A DNA stretch of 15,121 bases from Candidatus Scybalocola fimicaballi. GTDB lineage: Bacteria; Bacteroidota; Bacteroidia; Bacteroidales; Paludibacteraceae. A program made the translations under genes and the position numbers. Location of the stretch: NCBI GenBank assembly GCA_002317115.1, contig DCIP01000114.1, positions 1 to 15,121 on the forward strand, in the 5' to 3' direction. The notes beneath the pieces were generated by a model, which saw only the letters and a program-made list of their open reading frames with translations, searched no databases and had not been told where the DNA came from. Every line of letters starts with the position of its first letter. Position 1 is the first letter of the stretch. This document shows positions 1-8,694 of this stretch, piece after piece.

Positions 1-2
1 AC

Positions 3-380
3 CAGACTATTCTTGGATCTATGAAGCTATCAAAGAAAGTGTTGGATTCGTTGGATCACAAACCAAATGTTAGAGCATGGCTACAGGATTTCAGCGCACC
101 GTGGGTGGCAGGAGCACGAGCATACACGTCGGCTGATGTACGTGCCCAGATCGACGCCATCTATGATGCTGGCTACGATGAATGGCTATTGTGGAATGCC
201 TCAGTAAGATACAGAAAAGACGCATTGATCAGGGTAGGAGATTCCATACCAATGTATAAGAGATACAAGAGTGCCGCACCGTCGAAACCAGTGGAGGCAA
301 TAAAAGATACAGTCTCATTAAAAGACAGCGTAGGGGCAGGTCTTGTGCCTGCCTCTGGTCTTGTGCCTGCCCAGCCGTAG
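3..380 (+). CDS. Putative glycoside hydrolase (DUF4015/GHL10-like), C-terminal fragment
   Basis: This is the end of a gene that begins left of the window. The frame is open to the left edge, with an internal ATG at 21. Residues NVRAWLQDFSAPWV, then DVRAQIDAIYDAG and EWLLWNAS, match from memory the C-terminal conserved blocks of the DUF4015 putative glycosyl hydrolase family, which has a TIM-barrel fold. The substrate is unknown. The frame just upstream does not look like the family. Instead the next frame (bases 2-70) reads PDYSWIYEAIKESVG, which resembles the expected preceding helix and then meets a TAG at 71-73. The gene may therefore be frameshifted between about 40 and 75, or the sequence may carry an indel error. 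The last residues (SVGAGLVPASGLVPAQP) are translated REP-like repeat, and the stop codon lies in the next repeat's GTAG. The family call is fairly sure; intactness is not. Confidence 0.7.
   Translation, partial: QTILGSMKLSKKVLDSLDHKPNVRAWLQDFSAPWVAGARAYTSADVRAQIDAIYDAGYDEWLLWNASVRYRKDALIRVGDSIPMYKRYKSAAPSKPVEAIKDTVSLKDSVGAGLVPASGLVPAQP
330..372 (+). repeat. GTAG-headed REP-like element with 18-bp tandem unit inside a gene's 3' end
   Basis: GTAG at 330-333 is followed by GGGCAGG, a short loop and CCTGCC, so 335-340 pairs with 348-353. The 15-mer GGTCTTGTGCCTGCC occurs at 339-353 and again at 357-371, a period of 18 bases that keeps the reading frame and encodes GLVPA twice. A GTAG head before a palindrome is the hallmark of REP elements mobilised by REP-associated tyrosine transposases (RAYTs) in other bacteria. 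Assigning it to that class is inference. Confidence 0.6.
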
Positions 381-407
381 AGACGCGAGATCATCGCGTC
401 TTTTTTC
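377..407 (+). terminator. Intrinsic terminator / GTAG-headed palindrome
   Basis: AGACGCGA at 381-388 pairs perfectly with TCGCGTCT at 394-401 across the loop GATCA. Six T follow (401-406). It sits directly after the stop codon at 378-380 and should end transcription of the hydrolase gene. It also begins with GTAG (377-380), so it may be a REP-like element acting as a terminator. Confidence 0.75.
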
Positions 408-430
408 GTTAGCGTTAACGTCAGCGTCAA
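407..430 (+). repeat. Degenerate hexamer repeat (CGTTAR/CGTCAR type)
   Basis: CGTTAG, CGTTAA, CGTCAG and CGTCAA follow each other in exact 6-base steps. It is the reverse-complement style counterpart of the hexamer run at 8621-8669, on the far side of the two-gene module. No function is evident. Confidence 0.5.
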
Positions 431-469
431 TTTTTCCCCTAAACCGAGTATTATATGCCGATAAATGTC

Positions 470-519
470 TATTTTTGTAAGTGATAAGTGATTTGGAAAT
501 TCTGTATGTGTGGATTTCC
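470..519 (+). promoter_or_regulatory. Candidate promoter -7 box and leader hairpin for the macroglobulin gene
   Basis: TATTTTTG at 470-477 matches the Bacteroidota -7 consensus TAnnTTTG, but no TTTG is seen at the -33 position, so support is partial. The predicted start near 484 gives a leader of about 70 nt. Within it GGAAATTC (495-502) can pair with GGATTTCC (512-519) through one wobble around a 9-base loop. AGTGATAA recurs in this leader. No Shine-Dalgarno site is evident before the ATG at 553. Confidence 0.35.
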
Positions 520-552
520 TACGAAAAGTGATAAATTATAATTAATGACAAA

Positions 553-3500
553 ATGATAAGTGTATTAAGGCGCAATGCGTTGCTATTATTGTGTATGGCA
601 GCTGCGTTCTTGTTTTCTGCCTGTGGAAGCAAGATGAGCGAAGATGAGCTCAAGGATTATGTGACAGGTTATTCAACAAGGTATTTTGGAGGAGACAAAT
701 CCTCAATCCAGGTGACATTCAATGATGATGTTTTGAAGAACAAGGATGAGAAGGATTTGGCTAAGTACATTGAATTTTCACCGTCGCTTGAAGGTTCAGT
801 TGTTAAGAATGACGACTATACATTGGCATTCATTCCTAACGTCAGCAATGTCAAGTTTGGATCTACTTATAAATGCACGGTCAAGATGGAGCAGTTGTTT
901 GGCAACGACAAGATGCCAGACTTTGTATTTGATGTGGAGATGATTGCCCCATCTGTTAAGATGGATATCAATTCAGTGCGTGTCGACTTGGTGAATGAGG
1001 ATGCGGTGATTGTCAGTGGTATCCTTTCGTTTACTATTGATGTAGACAGAAACAAACTTCGTCCATCTATGTTCACTATTGATGGTGTAGAGCAGAGCGA
1101 CGTCTTGATAGAGCAGATGGCTTCACCAAACAGATTCCGTTTTGAGGTTAAGAATGTGAAGAAGGGAACAGAGTCGAAGAAATGTAAATTGAAGTTCGAC
1201 GGTTCTTCTTTGAGAATAGACAATAATCCATCAGAGGAGTTTGACCTTCCAGTTAAGGCTTTGTTTGAGCCTATTTCGGTATCGTGCACTGGTACAAAAG
1301 AGAAAACTGTGGCGATCTATTTCTCAGAGAAACTGGATTCAAAGCAGAATTTGAATGGTTTGGTTGAGGTTTATTCCAATAACAATAAGGAGTCTGTCAA
1401 GATTGAGAAATATGAGGATCATGTGAATTTGATCTTCACAACAAAAGAGAAGACAAACAAGGGAGAGGTAAAGGTTCATCCTGGAATCAAGAGTTCCAAT
1501 GGTAAGAAAATCACATCTGAATATACATTCCCAATTTCATATTCAGCAGGTATACCAAGTTTGTCTATTCTTGACAACGGAACAATCTTGGCAAATCCAG
1601 CCGATGTGAAGGTTAGATTTAAGGCGTCAAATATTTTTGCTGTCGACGTGGATATTTTGAAGATTTATTCAAACAATGTATTGAGTTACCTACGCGATGG
1701 TGCTAACAATAATACCTACTATGATTACGATTACGAGGATGAGTATTTTGGTGGTGGTAGCAGTGACGCGTCTATCCGTCGATACGGAAGAATGATCTAT
1801 CATAAGACTGTGCGTCTTGATGATACAGAAGATTTTGATAGTGAAGAGAGCCATCTATACACAGTGGATTTGAGCGGTTTGTTTGATGATGATCCTACTG
1901 CCATCTATCAGGTCTACCTTTCTTTTAAGAAGAACTACGCTATGTGTAATGCCAATGGCAATTCACGAGCTATCGAGTTGGATACCAAAGATGGAGTCAG
2001 CGAGAGTATGGAGAATCTTTTCGATCATGATGGCTATTTCGACTTGCAGTCTGTAATGGGATTCGAGTATTGGGGTTCTGATGATCCTACAAACGACAGC
2101 TACTATACTTGGAATAAGTGTGTTAAGAGCAATATCTACAGATTGAGTGACCTTGGTATCACAGTCAAGCGAGCTGGAGGAAAGAATATTTGGGTGAGTG
2201 TCGCTGACTTGTTGAGTGCATCACCAGTGAGTGGAGCAAATGTCACTGCTTACAACTATCAGTTGCAGCCAGTTGCGGAAGGCAAAACAGATTCAGAAGG
2301 ATTCTGCGACATGGAGTGCCAGAATGTACCTTACTTTGTTGAGGTTGAGAGAGAAGGATTGAAGAGTTACGTCAAGGTATCAAACGGACATGAGCTATCA
2401 TATAGTAGTTTCGATGTTTCCGGTGTTGACAAACAGCGTGGATTGAAGGCATATATCTATGGTGAGAGAAACGTTTGGCGTCCTGGAGACACACTTCATT
2501 TGTCTGTGATTCTTGAGGATACTGACAACAACTTGCCTGAGAATTGTCCGGTAACAGCTGAAATGTTCAATCCACAGGGACAGTTCTATTCAAAGCATGT
2601 CACTCGTAACGGAGAGAATGGACTATACGCATTCTCAATCCCAACTAAAGATGAGGATCAGACAGGTGTTTGGCATGTGGTGTTTGAGGTAGGTGGACGA
2701 TCATTCACAGAGTATGTGAGAATCGCAACTATCAAGCCAAACAGAATCAAGATCAATCTCGATGCCAAGGGAGATAGAATCTCAACTGGAAAGAGTACTG
2801 ATCTTAAGATTTGCGCAAATTGGTTGACTGGAACTCCTGCTGTCGGATTGGATTATAAGGTAGACGCGGATATTGCAATCGACAGATGTCCATTCCCATC
2901 TTATAGCAACTATACATTCATAAATCCTTTCTCTGAATTCCGTAGAGCAAGTGTTCGTATCGGTGACGGAGTTTTGGATGGCAACGGATGTGATAATGTG
3001 AATGGTGTTAGCGACGATGACGACGATTGGGGTAAACCGAAGACATTTGCAAAATTGTTTGCGGATTCTGAAGATGCACCGTCTTTCCTACATGCTACAG
3101 TTACAGCCAGAGTGTTTGAGAAGGGTGGAGACGCAAGTATTGTGTCGAAGGATTTCAAGTGTTCACCATTCTCTACATACGTCGGAATCGATTTGAAGAA
3201 CAGAAACTTTGAGACTGACCAGGATTTGAAATTCAACGTGGTTGTTGTCGATGAGAACGGAAAGAAGACAAATACAAAACTTAAATATCGCATCTTCAAG
3301 TTGGAATGGCGTTGGTGGAGCGAGTATAATGGCAATTACCTACGTGATTTCGTTTCTGGCAAGCACAACAAGCCAGTGGCAGAGGGTACATTGCAGACAA
3401 ACGGAGGAGTCGCAACTGTTCCATTTAGAATCAACTATCCAGAGTGGGGTAGATACTTTGTTGTAGTGTCTGATGAGGAAGGCAAGCATGCAACAGGAGG

Positions 3501-6150
3501 TACATTCTTGATTGATTGGCCTGCGTCTCGTGGTATGAGCGATAAAGAAGACGCGTCAGCCGCAACAATGTTGATGCTTTCTACTGACAAGGATAAATAT
3601 AATGTTGGCGACGACGCTGTTGTCTATATTCCAGCATCAAAAGGTGGTAGAGTGCTTCTTTCTGTGGAGAGCGGAAACAAGGTGATGTCGAGAGAGTGGG
3701 TGTCAGCTACAGACCAGATTAGCAAGCACACAATCAAGATTACAAAGGAGATGACTCCTAACGTATATATTTCAGCAAGTTTGATCAATCCACATGCAGT
3801 TACTGCTGATGGTAAGCCAATACGTAAGTATGGAGTCAAGTCGTTGAGTGTGGAGGATCCCAAATCTCATCTTGAGCCTACAATCAATATGCCGGATGAG
3901 TTGCGTCCACAGACAGCGTTCAAGGTTAAGGTAGGCGAGAAGAATGGTAGAGCTATGAGCTATACTTTGGCTATCGTCGACGAAGGTTTGCTTGACATCA
4001 CAGCGTTCAAGACTCCAAATCCTTGGCCTTCAATGAATATGAAGGAGGCTCTTAATGTCTACACATACGATATGTATGCCGACGTCGTTGGAGCATCAAC
4101 AGATTATTTCCAGAATATTTTGAGCGTCGGTGGAGACGTTTCAATCAAGAAATCGGCTCAGAAGGAGAAGCGATTCAAACCAGTTGTGAAGTTTATCGGA
4201 CCATTCACATTGAAGGCAGGTGAGACAAAAGAGCATGAACTACAGTTGCCTATGTATGTCGGTAGCGTCCGCACAATGGTTGTGGCTTGCGACGGAGAGA
4301 AGGCATACGGTAGCGCAGAGAAGACAACAACAGTATCGTCGCCATTGATGGTGATGAGCTCACTTCCACGTGTGCTTACAAACGGAGAGAATGTGAAGTT
4401 GCCAGTCAACGTATTCTCATCGGTTAAATCAGGCCAGACAGCCACAGTAACTGTTGCGGTAGATGGTCCACTTTCTATCGTAGGTTCAAATTCTAAGAGT
4501 GTGAACTTCACCGTCGCTGGAGATAAGATGGTTTATTTCGATTTGAAGTGTGATCCAACTAAGGAGGGTATGGCACATGTGAAGATCAAGGCATCTGGTG
4601 CAATGCAGACAAGTGAGGATATCGCAATTGAGGTAAGAAATCCACAGCCTATTATTGTAAACAGTCAGTCTAAGGTTGTTGAACCGGAGGCTTCATTCTC
4701 ATGGACTCCATTTGTGAAGAATGCAACAAACAACGCCAAAGTAACAATCAGTCCGATGCCAAACATCGATGTCCAGGCTGCATTCTTGACGATGATCCAC
4801 TACCCATACTGCTGTAGTGAGCAGGTGTCGAGCCGATTGTTGTTCTACTTGAACGCAGAGAAGTTCATTAACCCTGACATGAAGCAGGCATTGCAAAATG
4901 AGGTCAACCACTATTTGACAGTCCTTTACGGACGCCAGAAATCAAACGGTGCGTTCATCTACTGGCCTGGTGACAATGATATTAATGAGTGGATCACTAA
5001 TATGGCTGGACATGTGTTGGTAGAGGCGAGAAGCAAGGGGTACTCAGTTCCAGACGATGTGTACGACAGATGGTTGAGTTACCAGAAGTCAAGAGCTCGT
5101 GAGGATAACAACCGCACTACTCAGGCATACCGTCTTTATACTTTGGCTTTGGCAAAGAAGGCTGATGAGGCTGCGATGAACAAGATGAAGGAGAAGTTGT
5201 CGAGCCAGGATGTGGCTTCAAAGATCCTTCTTGCTTCAGCTTACTCGTTGGCAGGAAAGAGTAATATCGCAACGTCAATTCTAAATGAAGTGACTGACGA
5301 GAAGATTGAAACATATCGTTACCACTGGAGCCGTGAGTGGACATTCGGTTCACGATTGAGAGATCGCGCATTGTGGCTTGAGGCATTGGTTATAAGCGGC
5401 AATACTAAACAGGCATTTGATGTAGCCAAGTATATTGCCGATAAGTACAATGCCCAGAGTTGCTGCACATACGAGACAGCATACTCAATGTTGGCGATGA
5501 ACAGATTGAGCAACGTTCTTTCTTCTACTGCAAATTCATCTGTAATCCAGGGAGGAAAGACAATCAAGACAGTCGCATCGTCTGTTCAGAAAGATGATTC
5601 AGGCAAGGCTACACAGAATACACCAACTGTTGACCTTGATCCTAACGCTGGTGAGTGTGTAGTCAAGAACAATAATTCGTCTACAACTTACGCTACTCTT
5701 TGTCTATCACGCAAACCATCTCCTACAGAGACATTGTCTGCTGCAAACCAAGGTTTGGAGATCAGCGTCGTCTATGAGGATGAGTCAGGAAAAGAGATTT
5801 CAATCGCTAATTTGAAGCAGGGTGCAGAGATTACAGCACGAATTGTAGTGAAGAATGCCTCTGGAACTGAGGATTCACGTTTGATGGCATTGTCGTACGC
5901 TTGGCCTTCAGGATTTGAGCCATGGAACGATATTGCGTCGGACAACGATGGCTGCGAGTATGTTGACCAGCGTGACGATAAGAAGATCTGGCATTTCGAG
6001 TTGTACAAGTATAAAGTGAAGACATTCAAGATGAAGCTACGTGCTGCATATTGCGGAGATTTCACTGTACCGTCGACTCTATGTGAGGATATGTATGATT
6101 CTTCTGTAAACGCTCACAGCGCATCGCAGAAGATCAGAATTTCCGAATAA
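553..6150 (+). CDS. Alpha-2-macroglobulin family lipoprotein with thioester motif
   Basis: This is a large periplasmic or membrane-anchored protease trap of the bacterial alpha-2-macroglobulin family (E. coli YfhM type). Residues 1-23 form a lipoprotein signal ending FSA-C24. Residues of about 30-330 are beta-sandwich, macroglobulin-like repeats. An MG2-type domain starts near 630 (YIYGERNVWRPGDTL). A bait-region/MG segment covers about 1000-1165 (IVDEGLLDIT). The A2M domain lies near 1210-1280. The thioester motif C1421-S-E-Q1424 sits in YPYCCSEQVSSR and starts the helical thioester domain (about 1410-1700). The end is a beta-rich receptor-binding-like domain. In the family a protease cleaving the bait exposes the Cys-Gln thioester, which traps it covalently. 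Its length fits Bacteroidota members, a little longer than YfhM. pbpC follows after 154 bases with no strong terminator, the known gene pair. The ATG at 553 is chosen because it gives the complete signal peptide. Confidence 0.93.
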   Translation: MISVLRRNALLLLCMAAAFLFSACGSKMSEDELKDYVTGYSTRYFGGDKSSIQVTFNDDVLKNKDEKDLAKYIEFSPSLEGSVVKNDDYTLAFIPNVSNVKFGSTYKCTVKMEQLFGNDKMPDFVFDVEMIAPSVKMDINSVRVDLVNEDAVIVSGILSFTIDVDRNKLRPSMFTIDGVEQSDVLIEQMASPNRFRFEVKNVKKGTESKKCKLKFDGSSLRIDNNPSEEFDLPVKALFEPISVSCTGTKEKTVAIYFSEKLDSKQNLNGLVEVYSNNNKESVKIEKYEDHVNLIFTTKEKTNKGEVKVHPGIKSSNGKKITSEYTFPISYSAGIPSLSILDNGTILANPADVKVRFKASNIFAVDVDILKIYSNNVLSYLRDGANNNTYYDYDYEDEYFGGGSSDASIRRYGRMIYHKTVRLDDTEDFDSEESHLYTVDLSGLFDDDPTAIYQVYLSFKKNYAMCNANGNSRAIELDTKDGVSESMENLFDHDGYFDLQSVMGFEYWGSDDPTNDSYYTWNKCVKSNIYRLSDLGITVKRAGGKNIWVSVADLLSASPVSGANVTAYNYQLQPVAEGKTDSEGFCDMECQNVPYFVEVEREGLKSYVKVSNGHELSYSSFDVSGVDKQRGLKAYIYGERNVWRPGDTLHLSVILEDTDNNLPENCPVTAEMFNPQGQFYSKHVTRNGENGLYAFSIPTKDEDQTGVWHVVFEVGGRSFTEYVRIATIKPNRIKINLDAKGDRISTGKSTDLKICANWLTGTPAVGLDYKVDADIAIDRCPFPSYSNYTFINPFSEFRRASVRIGDGVLDGNGCDNVNGVSDDDDDWGKPKTFAKLFADSEDAPSFLHATVTARVFEKGGDASIVSKDFKCSPFSTYVGIDLKNRNFETDQDLKFNVVVVDENGKKTNTKLKYRIFKLEWRWWSEYNGNYLRDFVSGKHNKPVAEGTLQTNGGVATVPFRINYPEWGRYFVVVSDEEGKHATGGTFLIDWPASRGMSDKEDASAATMLMLSTDKDKYNVGDDAVVYIPASKGGRVLLSVESGNKVMSREWVSATDQISKHTIKITKEMTPNVYISASLINPHAVTADGKPIRKYGVKSLSVEDPKSHLEPTINMPDELRPQTAFKVKVGEKNGRAMSYTLAIVDEGLLDITAFKTPNPWPSMNMKEALNVYTYDMYADVVGASTDYFQNILSVGGDVSIKKSAQKEKRFKPVVKFIGPFTLKAGETKEHELQLPMYVGSVRTMVVACDGEKAYGSAEKTTTVSSPLMVMSSLPRVLTNGENVKLPVNVFSSVKSGQTATVTVAVDGPLSIVGSNSKSVNFTVAGDKMVYFDLKCDPTKEGMAHVKIKASGAMQTSEDIAIEVRNPQPIIVNSQSKVVEPEASFSWTPFVKNATNNAKVTISPMPNIDVQAAFLTMIHYPYCCSEQVSSRLLFYLNAEKFINPDMKQALQNEVNHYLTVLYGRQKSNGAFIYWPGDNDINEWITNMAGHVLVEARSKGYSVPDDVYDRWLSYQKSRAREDNNRTTQAYRLYTLALAKKADEAAMNKMKEKLSSQDVASKILLASAYSLAGKSNIATSILNEVTDEKIETYRYHWSREWTFGSRLRDRALWLEALVISGNTKQAFDVAKYIADKYNAQSCCTYETAYSMLAMNRLSNVLSSTANSSVIQGGKTIKTVASSVQKDDSGKATQNTPTVDLDPNAGECVVKNNNSSTTYATLCLSRKPSPTETLSAANQGLEISVVYEDESGKEISIANLKQGAEITARIVVKNASGTEDSRLMALSYAWPSGFEPWNDIASDNDGCEYVDQRDDKKIWHFELYKYKVKTFKMKLRAAYCGDFTVPSTLCEDMYDSSVNAHSASQKIRISE

Positions 6151-6154
6151 GGCA

Positions 6155-6184
6155 GACCCTCCCAACCTCCCTTAAAGTGAGGAG
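6155..6184 (+). repeat. Intergenic CCTCCC...GAGG imperfect palindrome
   Basis: The run ACCCTCCCAACCTCCC is followed by TTAAAG and TGAGGAG, giving a weak stem (CCTC 6166-6169 with GAGG 6179-6182). It looks like a decayed member of the CCTCCCTTTAAAGGGAGG-type intergenic repeats of Bacteroidota. The class name is from memory, not a search. It has no T-tract and is unlikely to be a strong terminator. Confidence 0.4.
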
Positions 6185-6263
6185 TGTGGACAAGTAGGAT
6201 GGGTTAGACTTAATGGAAAATAGAAACTATAAAATCCTATTTTAATATAGAGTAGTGACCATA

Positions 6264-6293
6264 GTCCCCCTTTAAGAGGGATTTAGGGGGTCC
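6264..6293 (+). repeat. CCCCCTTTAAGAGGG...GGGGG intergenic palindromic repeat
   Basis: CCCCCT at 6266-6271 pairs with AGGGGG at 6285-6290, and an inner CCC/GGG option exists through TTTAAGAGGG. It resembles a widespread intergenic palindromic repeat. It ends only about 12 bases before the TTG start of pbpC, so in the mRNA the hairpin would sit at or near the ribosome binding region. Its GGGGG is the only purine-rich stretch before that start. Confidence 0.55.
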
Positions 6294-6304
6294 TTATTTA
6301 GATT

Positions 6305-8623
6305 TTGACTCGTAAAAAAATAGCAAAATATTCGTTATTCGCTTTGTTGGCAATATTCGCAATATGGTTGTGGATAGTGCCTTGCAGGCTATTTTCCGAC
6401 GTCAGCTATTCCACAGTGGTGGAGGATAGAAACGGCCAATTGATCGGAGCCAGAATATCTCAGGACCAGCAGTGGAGATTCCCTTTGCAGGATTCTTTGC
6501 CAGAGAAATATGTCAAGTGTCTGGTAAGGTTTGAGGACAAAGGTTTTTACCATCACCTTGGTGTGAGCCCGTCGGCCATAGCAAGAGCCGTCAAGCAGAA
6601 TATAGAGGCTGGCAGAATCAAGAGTGGAGCCAGCACAATCACTATGCAGGTGGCACGAATGAGCGACAGAAAGAAGCGTACATTCGGGCAAAAAGTGATA
6701 GAGGCGTTTGAAGCTTTGCATATTGAGGCTCAGTATTCCAAGCAGGAAATTCTCCAGCTCTACGCTGCTCATGCACCGTATGGCGGAAATGTAGTTGGCT
6801 TTCATGCCGGATGTTGGCGCTACCTTGGTCACGACGGAAGTAATCTATCGTGGGGAGAAGCGTCGTTGATGGCGGTGCTTCAAAACTCACCGTCGATGAT
6901 CAACCTTGCAAAGAAGCGACCTTTGTTGATGGAGAAACGTAATCGTCTGCTTAAATCACTTTATGAAAGCGGAGATATAGCACAAGGCGATTATGAGCTC
7001 GCTATTGAGGAACCGTTGCCGTCGCATCCGAATAAGATTCCGAGCACCGCACCGCATTTGGTGGAGTGGTATGCCCAGAAAAACAACGGTGAATATGTAC
7101 GCTCCACCGTCGACCTCAATCTTCAGAAAGATGTTGAGTCTATTGCTAAGCGACGCAATGACGAGTTGAGAATACGTGGAGTCCGAGACCTTGCGATAGT
7201 GGTGATTGATGTGCAGAGTGGGGAGGTGATCGCCTATTGTGGAAATGCCAATTCAACGGTGAAAAGAGCTGGTGTGTGTGTCGACGTGGCAAGATCACGA
7301 CGCAGTTCGGGAAGCCTGCTCAAACCATTGCTTTACTGCACCGCACTGCAAGACGGATATATTCTGCCCAATACACTGCTTCCGGATATTCCTGTAAATA
7401 TCAACGGTTTCCGCCCACACAACTACGATAAAGAGTTTCGTGGAGCAGTGTCGGCTTCGGAAGCGTTGAGCAGATCACTTAACGTGCCTAATGTGTTGCT
7501 TTTGCGAGATTATGGTATCGACCATTTCATCGAGATTCTGCGTAGATGTGGATTGTCGACAATTAATCGTACAGCCAGTGACTACGGACTATCTTTGATT
7601 CTTGGTGGAGCCGAGGTGACTTTGCTTGACATCACTCGAGCATACGCAAAAATGGCAAGAAACTATGAATATTCCGTCGCGTCAAGAAACAATGATTACA
7701 ACAATCCGGGATATGTGGAGAATTTTGAAAAATCCTTCATTTTGACGGATAAAGCGGCTCTATTCCACACAATTGAGGCCATGAAACGAGTGGAGCGAGT
7801 GGACCACATGGATATGTATAAAATAAGTGGCTATCGTGATATCGCGTGGAAGACAGGAACAAGTTTCGGAGCCAGAGATGCTTGGTCTGTCGGTTTCGAC
7901 CATCGTTATGCGGTGGGAGTATGGGCAGGAAACGCAGAAGGACAAGGAGTAGCCGAACTGACAGGAGTGCATACTGCCTCACCAGTGATGTTTGATGTGT
8001 TCAACCATTTGACATACAGCAAGAAAGATGGCCAGAAATGGTTCTCTAATTTGAAAGTGAGCGACGGTGCAGAGATGAAAGTTTGCCCGCAGTCGGGAAT
8101 GCTCGCAAGTTTGGAATGTCCAAATCCGATGAAACAGGTGATGCCCGCCAACGGAGTCAATTCCGGAGTGTGCAAGTATCACCATGTGGTGAAAGTGAGT
8201 GAAGATGGCAGGTATCGCGTCGAAAATACAGAAGAGGATAGCAGAAATGCCACCTATTTCACTTTGCCAGCCAATATGGAGTATTTCTATAAGAAAGACC
8301 ATCCAGAATATGCCACATTGCCACCATATCGCGACGTCTTCTTCGGGGAAAAGAGCAAGAGCAATCTTGGATTTATCTATCCACAGAATGGGGCTGTAAT
8401 ATCATGTGTCGGTAAGTCGGAAGATGAGGAGAATGCCGTTCTGTTCGAGTTGGCTCATAAACGACCGATGACGGAAGTGTTCTGGTTTATCGATGGAAGA
8501 TATCTTGCGTCGACGGTGGGCGAGCATAAACTTCAGATTGAGATGGACGAGGGAAAGCATAAGATTTCCGTGGTGGATGAGAATGGCGACAAGGCAGAAG
8601 TGAGGGTGGAGAATAGACGATGA
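6305..8623 (+). CDS. pbpC: Penicillin-binding protein 1C (bifunctional transglycosylase/transpeptidase)
   Basis: This inner-membrane enzyme polymerises and cross-links peptidoglycan in the periplasm. A single membrane anchor spans about residues 7-27. The glycosyltransferase domain (GT51) shows E77 in EDKGFYHHLG, GASTITMQVARM, and KQEILQLYAAHAPYGGN. The transpeptidase domain shows all three penicillin-binding motifs: S337-L-L-K340, S391-L-N393 and K516-T-G-T-S. After residue 690 comes the BiPBP_C domain typical of PBP1C, ending in a charged tail. Length (772) is normal. It follows the macroglobulin gene, and the family pairing suggests wall repair beside protease trapping. The start must be TTG at 6305 (or ATT at 6302), because a TAG at 6299 closes the frame upstream and the next ATG would remove the membrane anchor and the glutamate motif. 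No clear Shine-Dalgarno site is present. Confidence 0.95.
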   Translation: MTRKKIAKYSLFALLAIFAIWLWIVPCRLFSDVSYSTVVEDRNGQLIGARISQDQQWRFPLQDSLPEKYVKCLVRFEDKGFYHHLGVSPSAIARAVKQNIEAGRIKSGASTITMQVARMSDRKKRTFGQKVIEAFEALHIEAQYSKQEILQLYAAHAPYGGNVVGFHAGCWRYLGHDGSNLSWGEASLMAVLQNSPSMINLAKKRPLLMEKRNRLLKSLYESGDIAQGDYELAIEEPLPSHPNKIPSTAPHLVEWYAQKNNGEYVRSTVDLNLQKDVESIAKRRNDELRIRGVRDLAIVVIDVQSGEVIAYCGNANSTVKRAGVCVDVARSRRSSGSLLKPLLYCTALQDGYILPNTLLPDIPVNINGFRPHNYDKEFRGAVSASEALSRSLNVPNVLLLRDYGIDHFIEILRRCGLSTINRTASDYGLSLILGGAEVTLLDITRAYAKMARNYEYSVASRNNDYNNPGYVENFEKSFILTDKAALFHTIEAMKRVERVDHMDMYKISGYRDIAWKTGTSFGARDAWSVGFDHRYAVGVWAGNAEGQGVAELTGVHTASPVMFDVFNHLTYSKKDGQKWFSNLKVSDGAEMKVCPQSGMLASLECPNPMKQVMPANGVNSGVCKYHHVVKVSEDGRYRVENTEEDSRNATYFTLPANMEYFYKKDHPEYATLPPYRDVFFGEKSKSNLGFIYPQNGAVISCVGKSEDEENAVLFELAHKRPMTEVFWFIDGRYLASTVGEHKLQIEMDEGKHKISVVDENGDKAEVRVENRR

Positions 8624-8669
8624 CGTTAACGTTAACGTTGACGAAGACGAAGACGAAAACGAAAAAACG
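8621..8669 (+). repeat. Hexamer simple repeat (ACGTTA then ACGAAG units)
   Basis: Starting in the pbpC stop codon, ACGTTA units are followed by ACGTTG and then ACGAAG, ACGAAG, ACGAAA and ACGAAAA steps. All have period six until the last. This run matches in style the inverted set at 407-430. It fills most of the 71-base gap before the methyltransferase gene. No promoter box is visible in it. Confidence 0.6.
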
Positions 8670-8694
8670 AACTGAATTGAAATATTAAGAATTT

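Noticed and set aside
173..430. 85-codon open frame on the minus strand beginning MTLTLTLTKKDA
   Set aside because: It is the complement of the hydrolase tail, the terminator and the hexamer repeat, with no independent signal of coding.
2910..3335. 141-codon minus-strand frame inside the macroglobulin gene
   Set aside because: It is the shadow of a long, well supported gene on the other strand.
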